Shown: positions 54,419-62,882 of the stretch, piece by piece
Numbering within the stretch: the stretch's first letter is position 1
How the letters are laid out: every line of letters begins with the position of its first letter
NCBI RefSeq assembly: GCF_000497445.1
Contig: NZ_CM002285.1
Span: 144,448 to 208,447, forward strand
Direction: 5' to 3'
DNA from: Streptomyces roseochromogenus subsp. oscitans DS 12.976
GTDB taxonomy: Bacteria; Actinomycetota; Actinomycetes; Streptomycetales; Streptomycetaceae
DNA length: 64,000 bases
The notes under the pieces: model-generated
The model's database searches: none
Told to the model about the DNA's origin: nothing
The model's input: only the letters and a program-made list of their open reading frames with translations
Made by a program: the position numbers and the translations under genes

Positions 54419-56992
54419 ATGCTCCCACGCGCCAGCCTGCTCGTGACCGCCATGGTGGCCACGGCGGTTCTCACCGGCGGCACACCCGGCGTCGCCGTCC
54501 CCGGATCCCACCATCCGTCTGCTGACCGTCAGCTTGCCGCACTCGCCAGGTCCGTGCACCTGAGCAACACCGGCGGCATGAAGCCGGCCGACGATGACGG
54601 CGATCCCGACGACCCGGTCGCCGGAACCCTCCAGTTCGCCGCGGCACGTACGGCCCCGTCCGCCACGGTTTCCGGCGCCGCCCTCGCCGCGGGAGCGGCC
54701 GCCGGCGACCGGCTCCCGGTGCGTGGCGGCACCTGGTCCGAGCTGACCAGCGGTTCGGCCAGCAGCGAGACACCCGGTTATGCCGACCCGAGCTTCTCCG
54801 ACTACGGCTCCGGCTGGGGCCTGGTGACCGGCAGGGCGACCGCGCTCGCCACGGACGGCCCGTGGGTGTACGCCGGGTTCGCCGACGGCGGCGTCTGGCG
54901 CTCCAACGACACGGGCAGGACCTGGACACCGGAGTTCCAGCACGCCCCCACCGAGTCGATCGGCTCGCTGTGGGTGAATCCCGCCGACCACTCGCTGTGG
55001 GTCGGCACCGGTGAGGCCGACACCAGCGCCGACGACTACACCGGTCAGGGCGTCTACCGCTCCGCCGACCACGGCAGGACGTTCCAGCGGGTCGGCGGCT
55101 CCGAACTCCTCAACGCCCAAGTCGCCACATTGACGATGAACGGCTCGTACGTGTTCGCGGCGACGAGCCAAGGCCTGTGGCGGCGCCCGCTCGCCGGCCG
55201 GCTGGACAAGCCGTGGCAACTCGTGCTCAGACCCGACCCCAACCCGGACAAAGACCCGACGCGGACCTCGATCATCTCCAGCGTCACCGTCCGGCCCGGG
55301 GGTCACGGCGCCACGGTGCTGGCCGCACTGGGCTTCCGCAACGGCACCCCGTACGACGGGCTCTACCTGTCCACGACGGGTGGCGCACCGGGTACCTTCA
55401 AGCGCATACAGCCGTCCGGACTCGACAACTCCGACATCGGCCGCACCAGCCTCGCCTACGCCCCCGACGGCAGCGCCCTGTACGCGGTGATCCAGTCACC
55501 GGCCTACTCCGCCGGCAAGCGCCCCTCACCGATGCAGTCGACCTCGCTCAAAGGCGTGTACAAGTCGGCGTCCGGTGACCCGAACGGGCCGTGGACGCTG
55601 GTCGCGGATGCCGGGACGCTGGGCAGGTCCGGATCCGCCCAGTCGTTCCCGTCCACCTACGAGCCGGGCGTGGGCTCCTGGTACAACCAGTACGTCAAGG
55701 TCGACCCGCGCGACCCCCAACACGTCTACCTCGGCCTGGAGGAGATCTACGAAACCCGTGACGGCGGCGCGAGTTGGACGACGATCGCGCCCTTCTGGAA
55801 CTACACACTGCCCTGCTACGGCACCACCACGGGCTGCCCGCCCACCGTGCACACCGACCAGCACGCCATCGCGATCAACGACGATGGCCGGCTGTACGCG
55901 GGCAACGACGGCGGTGTGTGGTCCCGGCTGACGTCCGATCACGCCACGGCAGGCTGGCAGGACCTCAACTCCAAGCTGCACACACTCCAGTACTTCTACG
56001 TCGGCGCAGGTCACGACCCCGAGGGCGGAACGGCACTGTGGGGAGGTCTGCAGGACAACGGCGCAACCCTGGTGCGCGGCAACTCCCACAACGTGATCCA
56101 GCCGTTCGCCGGTGACGGCGGCGATGTCATCGTCGCCCCGGACAACGCCGACCGCGCGGCCGTCGAGTACACCTACGGCGACATCTCGGTGACCACCGTC
56201 GGCGGCCGCTCCGACGGCACGGCCGCGGCGTTCCGGGAGATCAGCCCAGGCTGCCAGATCAGTGCGCCGATCGCCGGGTGTGATCCGAAGATGCAGTTCA
56301 TCGCCCCGTTCACCGCCGACAGGGCGAACGGCAACCGCTGGGTGATCTCGGGCCGGTACGTGTGGGAGTCCCACAAGGGCTTCGACACGGTCTGTGCGAA
56401 GACCGCCGGGACATGCGACTGGAAACCGGTCTACGACCTCGGCGACACCGCCTCGACCACCGCGGTCGAAGCCGACAACAACGTCGACTACGTCGGCTGG
56501 TGCGGCCCGTGCGTTCCGTCGGACGAGGACGGAGGCGGCTTCAAGAGCGGCATCGCCACCAACTACGGAGGCACGTGGCACGCCATCACCGCGCCGAACC
56601 TGCCGAACCGCTACATCACCCGGATCGTCAGCGACCCGGCCAACCCCGCCCATGTGTACGCCGTTTACGGCGCGTACTCACGCAAGTGGATCCCGGGTGG
56701 CGGCGTCGGGCACGTCTTCGAGTCACTGAACGGCGGGGCGACCTGGAGGGACATCAGCGGCAACCTGCCCGACGTCCCGGCGGACGCGATGGTCATCGCG
56801 AAGGGCCGACTGGTCCTCGCCACCGACCACCTCGTCTACGTCGCCGACGTCAGGACCCCGACCCACTGGGCCCGGCTCGGCCGCGGCCTGCCCAGCTCGG
56901 TCACGACCGACGTCACCCTCCTCCCCTCGGGTGACACGGTGGTCGCCGCCACACACGGCCGCGGTCTGTGGAGGCTCAAGCTGGGCAATTGA
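54419..56992 (+). CDS. Secreted Asp-box (BNR/sortilin-like) repeat protein
   Basis: 857 residues from the ATG at 54419 (AGGAGG upstream). A signal peptide ends near GVAVPG at residue 28. After a linker, repeats of propeller type appear: GVWRSNDTGRTWTP, GVYRSADHGRTFQ, EIYETRDGGASWTT and FESLNGGATWRD. The final blades end GRGLWRLKLGN. Two short Cys-rich insertions (CYGTTTGCPP and WCGPC) may hold disulfides. It is likely extracellular and binds glycans or proteins; the catalytic residues of a sialidase are not apparent. It is related in style, not closely in sequence, to the Asp-box protein at 36-40 kb. Confidence 0.85.
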   Translation: MLPRASLLVTAMVATAVLTGGTPGVAVPGSHHPSADRQLAALARSVHLSNTGGMKPADDDGDPDDPVAGTLQFAAARTAPSATVSGAALAAGAAAGDRLPVRGGTWSELTSGSASSETPGYADPSFSDYGSGWGLVTGRATALATDGPWVYAGFADGGVWRSNDTGRTWTPEFQHAPTESIGSLWVNPADHSLWVGTGEADTSADDYTGQGVYRSADHGRTFQRVGGSELLNAQVATLTMNGSYVFAATSQGLWRRPLAGRLDKPWQLVLRPDPNPDKDPTRTSIISSVTVRPGGHGATVLAALGFRNGTPYDGLYLSTTGGAPGTFKRIQPSGLDNSDIGRTSLAYAPDGSALYAVIQSPAYSAGKRPSPMQSTSLKGVYKSASGDPNGPWTLVADAGTLGRSGSAQSFPSTYEPGVGSWYNQYVKVDPRDPQHVYLGLEEIYETRDGGASWTTIAPFWNYTLPCYGTTTGCPPTVHTDQHAIAINDDGRLYAGNDGGVWSRLTSDHATAGWQDLNSKLHTLQYFYVGAGHDPEGGTALWGGLQDNGATLVRGNSHNVIQPFAGDGGDVIVAPDNADRAAVEYTYGDISVTTVGGRSDGTAAAFREISPGCQISAPIAGCDPKMQFIAPFTADRANGNRWVISGRYVWESHKGFDTVCAKTAGTCDWKPVYDLGDTASTTAVEADNNVDYVGWCGPCVPSDEDGGGFKSGIATNYGGTWHAITAPNLPNRYITRIVSDPANPAHVYAVYGAYSRKWIPGGGVGHVFESLNGGATWRDISGNLPDVPADAMVIAKGRLVLATDHLVYVADVRTPTHWARLGRGLPSSVTTDVTLLPSGDTVVAATHGRGLWRLKLGN

Positions 56993-57021
56993 GCCGCCGC
57001 CAGGGGCTATGGTTACTGACC

Positions 57022-57939
57022 ATGCCGTTAGGACAGCCGCCGGGGGGCGAGCAGAACCCTCACAGCCAGAACCCCTACCAGCAGCCCAGGGGGCCGCAGC
57101 CGTCGAGCGGCGGGAACCGGGCGAAGGCCGTCGCGATCGCTGCCGCGACGACCGTGGTCGTAGCCGTCGGCGTCACCGGCTCCCTGCTCCTGGGCGGCGG
57201 CAAGGACGACAGCGCGGACGGCCGCGGCGGGGACACGAAGGCGTCGGCGAGTGCCTCGCCGAGCGCGACGGCCTCGGCGTCGGCGTCCGGCCACCCTCAC
57301 GCCGGCGCGACCGAGAGGCCGGCCGTCCCGGGCTGGAAGGTCGTCGTCAACCCCGAGTGGGGCACCGCTTTCGACGTGCCGCCGGACTGGGACGTCAAGG
57401 AGCCGAGCATGCTGTTCGGCTTCGACGACAGCAAGGTCGACTACAACGACCCCCGCAACTGGGGCAAGGCCATCATCGTCATGAGCGCAGTGGCGATCCT
57501 CCACGAGAACTGGTGCCTGTCCGTCGACGACAAGGACGGGCTCGTGGACGGCACCCCGCTGGCGGCGGCGGGTACCAAGGGCGCCAAGGGTGCCAGGAGC
57601 CCCGGCGATGCCGCCTTGAGCCAGGCGGAGTGGTGGGTGTACGGCGGTTACACGCAGCCCGACAAGAAGAGCATCATCTCCGACAGGACGGCGAGGCCGT
57701 ACACGACCAGGTCCGGTATCAGGGGCAGCATCGCCTGGGCCCGGTCCAGGAACACACCCCAGAAGGGCAAGTGCGCGAGCGACGGCAAGGCCATCACGTT
57801 CGGCTTCAGAAACTCCGCGGGTGAACTCGTCGCATGGACCCTCTTCGGCGCCACGGGCGTGCGGGACGAGGTGCCGGACTCGACGATCATGAAGATCCTC
57901 AGCACGGTACGCCTCCACGGGAAGCCGAAGGCATCCTGA
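57022..57939 (+). CDS. Single-pass membrane protein with extracellular domain, unassigned
   Basis: 305 residues from the ATG at 57022. A Pro/Gln-rich cytoplasmic lead (about 1-33) precedes one membrane helix (about 36-57). A Ser/Ala-rich stalk follows (about 65-95), then a soluble domain with VVVNPEWGTAFDVPPDWDV, a lone Cys pair and AGELVAWTLFGATGV. This is the usual shape of Streptomyces proteins named for a DUF only. The start is 30 bases after the Asp-box gene's stop. It precedes the membrane NACHT gene by 73 bases on the same strand, so the three may be co-expressed. Confidence 0.75.
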   Translation: MPLGQPPGGEQNPHSQNPYQQPRGPQPSSGGNRAKAVAIAAATTVVVAVGVTGSLLLGGGKDDSADGRGGDTKASASASPSATASASASGHPHAGATERPAVPGWKVVVNPEWGTAFDVPPDWDVKEPSMLFGFDDSKVDYNDPRNWGKAIIVMSAVAILHENWCLSVDDKDGLVDGTPLAAAGTKGAKGARSPGDAALSQAEWWVYGGYTQPDKKSIISDRTARPYTTRSGIRGSIAWARSRNTPQKGKCASDGKAITFGFRNSAGELVAWTLFGATGVRDEVPDSTIMKILSTVRLHGKPKAS

Positions 57940-58012
57940 GCCGGGTACCAACGGCGCTTTGGGCGGCCACCGGTGAGTACAGTGGGAAGGGCGACGACGG
58001 GGGCGGACGTAC

Positions 58013-60622
58013 ATGGCGAGGCAGACGGGCTCCGACGATGGGCCGCACATCACCAACACCGCGGTCGACTGCACAGCCGAGTACCTGATCCAGATCGGGA
58101 TCCTGCAAGGTGATCTCAATCTGACCCTGCGTGTGGAGCCCACACCGCCCGATGACGACGCTCCGCTGGCCGCAGCCGAGCGGAGACTGGCGCGCAGTCT
58201 CCTGTACCGGTGGCGGGCCGAGGCCGACGCCTGGGACATGACCGATCCCGAGCCGCTGCCCGTGCGCTGGACGCCCAGCCGACGAGTGGCGTCCGCCGGC
58301 GAGCATGTGCCCGCGGGTTCCGGGACCGACACCATCGCCGGGACCTTCCTCGGGCTCCCGCCCCGACGGCGGCTGGTCGTGCTGGGTACGGCCGGGTCCG
58401 GCAAGACCGTGCTCTCCGTCCTGCTCACCCTCGAACTCCTCGCCCGCCGGCTCACACTGGGCGAGGACGGCGTGCCGGTCCCGCTCGTGCTGTCGCTGGA
58501 GTCCTGGGACACCCGGCGGCAGTCGCTCACCGAGTGGCTGGTGGACCGGCTGCGCCAGGACCACCCCGGTCTGCCGCCCGTGGACGGCGTCCACCCGGCC
58601 CGCCGGCTCGTCCTCGAGCGGCGGGTGCTGCCCGTCCTCGACGGCCTGGACGAACTGCCGGAGCATCGCCGCGCCGAGGTCCTCGACGCGCTCAACGCGG
58701 GCCTCGGCGGCGAAGGGGACGCGGTGCTGGTCTCCCGCACGGACGAATACGCCCGCCTTGACCAGGAGGGCAAGGGTCTGCGGCACGCCACGGTGATCGA
58801 GTCGTTGCCACTGCGCCCCGAGGAGGTGGCGAACTACCTCCGCAGGGCCCGGCCTCCGGCCCGTGCCGCCGCCTGGGCACGCCTGCTGGAGACCCTCCAG
58901 AAGGAACCCTCCGCGCCGGTCGCCCGGGCACTGAGCAGTCCGCTGATGGTGTGGCTGGTACGCCGGTCGTACGAGCGACATCCGGCCGGTCCAAGGGAGT
59001 TGGCGGACCGCGAGCGGTTCCCGACCCGGGCTGCCGTCGAGGCGCACCTGCTCGACCGGATCGTGCCCGCCGCGTTTCCGCAGCTGCCCGCGAACCCCGG
59101 TCGGCTGCACCCGCCCCGCACCTGGGACGCCGAACGGGCCGGCGCCTGGCTTTCGTACCTGGCGCTGCTGCTGAGCCGTCGCGAGGAGTCCGAACTGGCC
59201 TGGTGGCGGCTGCACACGGCACCACTGCCCCGGCTGCTCGCCCTGCCCGCGCTGCTCGCGACCGGCATCATGCTCTCCTTTGTCATCAAGGCGGGCATGT
59301 CCGGCTATGCGGAAGCCTCACCGTTGGGCGACATCAGCGTCACGTACGCGGTGACGGGTGGGGTCGTCTTCGCGGCCGTCGCGCGGTCCGTGACCGCCTC
59401 CTGGTTCGGCCAGCGGCTGGCCGAGCCTCGGCGCAGTGCGAATCCGCTGCTCTTCATCCAGGCTCTGCGCTCTCTGGACCGGCACGCGCGAGTGGGTCCG
59501 CAGGTCCGTCTCGCGGCGCTCACGGGCGGTCCCGTCCTCGTCGTCCTCCTCCTCGCCCTGTACGTCTTCGTGGTGCGGGATCCCGTCCTGGTGTGGTTCT
59601 CCGTCGGCGGCGTGCTACCCGTCCTGCTGATGATCGTGTACGCGGCTCCCGCCGACACCGTGGACGCCGCCACGCCCGACGAACTCCTGCGCGGCGAGCA
59701 GAGTGCGCTCATCACGACGCTGACGCTGGTGGCCCCGCTGATCGGGGCCGGCGCGGGTGCGTTCTTCTGGCTGAACGGCGGGAGCGGCGGCTGGGAGGCG
59801 GCCGTCGGCTCCTGGGCAGGCGCCTCGGCCATGCTGGTGCTGCTCAGTCCGTGGAGTCGCTGGACGCTGGCCAGGTGCTCCCTCGCGGCGACGGGCCGGG
59901 CGCCCTGGCCGCTGATGACGTTCCTCAGGGACGCCCGCGCGGCGGGCCTGCTGCAGGTGTCGGGCGGCACTTACCGCTTCCGTAACCGAAGGCTCCAGGA
60001 GCATCTGGCGGGGCAGCGGGCTCAGGACCGGGGAACGGCTGCGTCCAGCCCCGAGCCGGCCGCCCTCCCCGCGCTCGCGGACTCCCGTCAGTTCACTGTG
60101 GAACGCACGGCGGACCACTACCGCCTCCGCGGCCGGTCCCGGCGGCTTCCACTGGCCCACTGGGCCGCGTTGGGCACGCTCATGGGCGTCTTCGTCGTCC
60201 GGTTCAGCGTGTCCGGGCAGTGGCAGGACCCGGTCACGTGGCTGGTTCTGCTCATCTGGCCCTTCATCGGCGCCCTGATCACCGTGGCCGGGTTCCTCTT
60301 GCCGCGGCGGCGGCTGGAACTGGAGCTGACCCGGGACGGCGTCACCTCCGTGATCGGGCGCAGGCGACGCTCCTACGAGTGGCGGCACGTCGAGGAGATC
60401 ACCGTGCGCCGTGCGATCATCCGGGGCCGGGACGCGCGCTTCTACGCGCTCCAGGTCAGGCTGCTCGCCGACGCCCCGCGCCCGCCGCGCCGCTACCGCA
60501 TGGGCGAGGGCTGGTTCTTCGTCCTGCCGCTCGGCCTCTCGTCGCGCGTGGATCCCCAACTCGCCACGGCTCTGGCCGACTTCGCCGGGTCCCGGTGGAC
60601 ATCATCGTCCGGTGGCCGGTGA
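58013..60622 (+). CDS. Membrane-embedded NACHT ATPase with C-terminal PH-like domain
   Basis: 869 residues. The N-terminus contains AEYLIQIGILQGDLNL, a divergent form of the V-V-Q-A-G-x-I-x-G-G phrase found before actinobacterial NACHT domains. The NACHT core has Walker A GTAGSGKT (Lys131), Walker B PVLDGLDEL (Asp210) and a VLVSRTDE sensor. After the winged-helix part come six or more membrane helices (about 410-700, in pairs). The final 100 residues, with ELELTRDGVTSVIGRRRRSYEW, look like a PH fold. Such proteins are signal-dependent membrane effectors in conflict systems. It is convergent with the pseudo-GTPase gene. Confidence 0.88.
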   Translation: MARQTGSDDGPHITNTAVDCTAEYLIQIGILQGDLNLTLRVEPTPPDDDAPLAAAERRLARSLLYRWRAEADAWDMTDPEPLPVRWTPSRRVASAGEHVPAGSGTDTIAGTFLGLPPRRRLVVLGTAGSGKTVLSVLLTLELLARRLTLGEDGVPVPLVLSLESWDTRRQSLTEWLVDRLRQDHPGLPPVDGVHPARRLVLERRVLPVLDGLDELPEHRRAEVLDALNAGLGGEGDAVLVSRTDEYARLDQEGKGLRHATVIESLPLRPEEVANYLRRARPPARAAAWARLLETLQKEPSAPVARALSSPLMVWLVRRSYERHPAGPRELADRERFPTRAAVEAHLLDRIVPAAFPQLPANPGRLHPPRTWDAERAGAWLSYLALLLSRREESELAWWRLHTAPLPRLLALPALLATGIMLSFVIKAGMSGYAEASPLGDISVTYAVTGGVVFAAVARSVTASWFGQRLAEPRRSANPLLFIQALRSLDRHARVGPQVRLAALTGGPVLVVLLLALYVFVVRDPVLVWFSVGGVLPVLLMIVYAAPADTVDAATPDELLRGEQSALITTLTLVAPLIGAGAGAFFWLNGGSGGWEAAVGSWAGASAMLVLLSPWSRWTLARCSLAATGRAPWPLMTFLRDARAAGLLQVSGGTYRFRNRRLQEHLAGQRAQDRGTAASSPEPAALPALADSRQFTVERTADHYRLRGRSRRLPLAHWAALGTLMGVFVVRFSVSGQWQDPVTWLVLLIWPFIGALITVAGFLLPRRRLELELTRDGVTSVIGRRRRSYEWRHVEEITVRRAIIRGRDARFYALQVRLLADAPRPPRRYRMGEGWFFVLPLGLSSRVDPQLATALADFAGSRWTSSSGGR

Positions 60623-60626
60623 GGCC

Positions 60627-62879
60627 TCAGCAGAGCGGCTCGGCTGCCGCGGAGGCCGTGAGGAGGGCCAGGCAGCGTGCCGTCACGGTGTGGTCGTCCT
60701 CGGTGATGTCAACGGCGTAGGCGACAGGGGCGCGGCCCGTGGTCCCCTTCGGAGCCGTGATCCGCCAGCGCGCCTCGTACGTGTCGTGCGCCCCCAGTGT
60801 CCGGGGCGGGCGTCCGACAAGGGTGGCGTGCCAGCCCGCGGGCAGCAGGGGCGGGCGTACGGTGATGGCGAGGTCCCGTGCGGTGGCGTTCTCCACGGCG
60901 AGCCGTCCGCCGTCCGCCGGGTGCAGGCGCAGGGCGTCGGAGCTGGACCAGCGGATGCTGAACTCGCGCAGCCGGAGCCGCTGTTCGTCGCGGCTGTCCT
61001 TGGCGAACGCGGAGCCCAGGCCGATCCGGACGGAGTCGACGGCTTCCGGGACGGGATCGTCGTAGCCGTACGTCTTCATGAGGTAGGCACCCTGCTTCTG
61101 CTCGTGAGGGTGCCCACTCGGAAACATGACCGTGCGGGCGCCGACCTGGCCCTCCACGTCGGCGCCCGGCGAGAAGAACGACGTGACGCTGTCCGGGTCG
61201 AAGTCCACCGACACCTCGCTCAGCGGCAGCGGCATCCCGAAGTCCATCCGCAGCCAGTTGCCCTTCTTCGAGGATCCCTTGACCGACCAGTAGCCCCCGT
61301 GGCCCGGCAGAGCGGCGGACGGCGGATGTCCGGGCGCCGAGTAACTGGCGCTGAGCTGCGGCCAGTCCCGGGTGGCGGCCGCGGTGAGGTCGACCTGACG
61401 GACCGAACTGGTCAGCGGGTGCCGCCACTTGTCGTAGGCCCCTGGCAAGCCGAAGAACGCGGACGGCGGTAGCGCACCCGTCTGCAGGATTGCCAGGGCG
61501 AGCGGTATCGCCAGGTACCCGGCGAGGTGGGCGAGCAGAAGGGTGTGGCGGGCGACGCGGTGCCGGGGAAAGCGGAACGTGGTGTTCTCCGCTGGGCGTA
61601 CAGGCGGTGGCGTCATGCTCTCACCGAAGTCCGCGGTACCGGCCGTACCGGCGAGCCACCGCACCGTCCCCCCGAGTGCTGCGGCCGGAACGCAGCGCAT
61701 CGGGATGCCCGTGGCATCGAGCGCGCGCAGCAGATGGCCGCCGCCGGCCGCGTCCAGCTGCGCGCGCACGGCGGTGGTGTCGCCCCGTACGGCTCGGGTG
61801 TACAGCAGCGCGAGACGGTGCGGACGACGGCGCGGGGGCAGGGCGGTGAGGATGTGCAGGACCCGGGTGACGGCGTGCACGGCATCGCTGTGCGGGGCGT
61901 GGTCGTCCACCACCAGCAGCAGTCCGTGTGCCCGGCGCAGTACGTCCAGCGCGGCCACCGACTCCTGACTTCCGTACGCGTCACCGGACGGGTCGTACCA
62001 CAGGACGGGCGTCCCGGCCGTGCGCATGAGCGGCGGCTCGATCCCGGGCGTGGCGCCCAGCTCGGCCAGTGCCTGCCGGTGCACTCCCGCGCGCTGCGTG
62101 CCCGAGCGCCCGACGAGCACCACGACACGCGCCTGTTCGTATCCGGCGGGCAGCGCCTTTGCGCAGTGCGGACAGCACGCGTCCAGGCGGCGCCCGCCGA
62201 GGACGGCGGGCAGGCGGGTGCCGCAGCGGCAGCGGTGGTGGAAGACGCCGTACCGGCCCGGTACCAGTTGCCGGTGCCTGGCCCGGCAGGTCGGGCACAG
62301 CCTGACCGGGCGGTCGATGGTGCGCCCACAGTCCGGGTACGGGCACGGCGCCGGGCCGCGGCGCAGCGCGCGCCCCGTCCGCGCGACCGCCGCCCCCACC
62401 GCCCACCACAGACTCCACAGCGCACAGCACAGCGCCCACACCAGCAGGGCGAACAGCAGCGGAAGGATGCTGAGCGCCGTCGCGGTCAGGATGACGGCGA
62501 CGGCCGTGAGCAGGAAAGCCGGGCGCAGGAAGAGCATCAGGCAGCCCTGCCCCGTGGTCCCGCCCTGTTGCGGCCCACGGAACGCGTCGCTCACCCGGCC
62601 GACCATGAACCGCTCGGCGTCGCCCATCAGCCGTTCGTGCTGCTCGAGTCCGTCCCACCAGGTCGCGCGCAGGTCACGCGGGGCGGTGACGCGAAGGTAG
62701 GCGGGGATGGCCGGCTCGCCGTGCGGGTCGGGTGGGGTGTGTGCCGCCCGGCCGAACGTCCGCCAGACGGTGCGCAGTTGGGCCCAGACCAGCTTGGGCA
62801 GGGTGACGAGGACGCCGTAGCCGACGACCAGGAGGACCAGCAGGGTGATCGCCAGGAGCAGTACCACGGGGTTCGCCAC
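60627..62879 (-). CDS. Double-GTPase-2-like membrane protein with degenerate P-loop
   Basis: 750 residues from a GTG at 62879, three bases after the GAP1 gene. An N-terminal helix (about 3-28) and a second pair (about 120-165) bracket a conserved region. Two zinc-ribbon-like clusters follow (CPYPDC with CPTC, then CRC with CCPHC). The GTPase-like domain starts RVVVLVGRSGTQRAG: the P-loop Gly-Lys-Ser is Gln-Arg-Ala. The switch block YDPSGDAY is kept, while the NKxD-like site reads LLYTRAV without Lys or Asp. A membrane helix (about 430-460) and a C-terminal discoidin-like domain with GNWLRMDFGMPL end the protein. It cannot bind GTP in the normal way. Confidence 0.8.
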   Translation of the reverse strand: MANPVVLLLAITLLVLLVVGYGVLVTLPKLVWAQLRTVWRTFGRAAHTPPDPHGEPAIPAYLRVTAPRDLRATWWDGLEQHERLMGDAERFMVGRVSDAFRGPQQGGTTGQGCLMLFLRPAFLLTAVAVILTATALSILPLLFALLVWALCCALWSLWWAVGAAVARTGRALRRGPAPCPYPDCGRTIDRPVRLCPTCRARHRQLVPGRYGVFHHRCRCGTRLPAVLGGRRLDACCPHCAKALPAGYEQARVVVLVGRSGTQRAGVHRQALAELGATPGIEPPLMRTAGTPVLWYDPSGDAYGSQESVAALDVLRRAHGLLLVVDDHAPHSDAVHAVTRVLHILTALPPRRRPHRLALLYTRAVRGDTTAVRAQLDAAGGGHLLRALDATGIPMRCVPAAALGGTVRWLAGTAGTADFGESMTPPPVRPAENTTFRFPRHRVARHTLLLAHLAGYLAIPLALAILQTGALPPSAFFGLPGAYDKWRHPLTSSVRQVDLTAAATRDWPQLSASYSAPGHPPSAALPGHGGYWSVKGSSKKGNWLRMDFGMPLPLSEVSVDFDPDSVTSFFSPGADVEGQVGARTVMFPSGHPHEQKQGAYLMKTYGYDDPVPEAVDSVRIGLGSAFAKDSRDEQRLRLREFSIRWSSSDALRLHPADGGRLAVENATARDLAITVRPPLLPAGWHATLVGRPPRTLGAHDTYEARWRITAPKGTTGRAPVAYAVDITEDDHTVTARCLALLTASAAAEPLC

Positions 62880-62882
62880 GGC

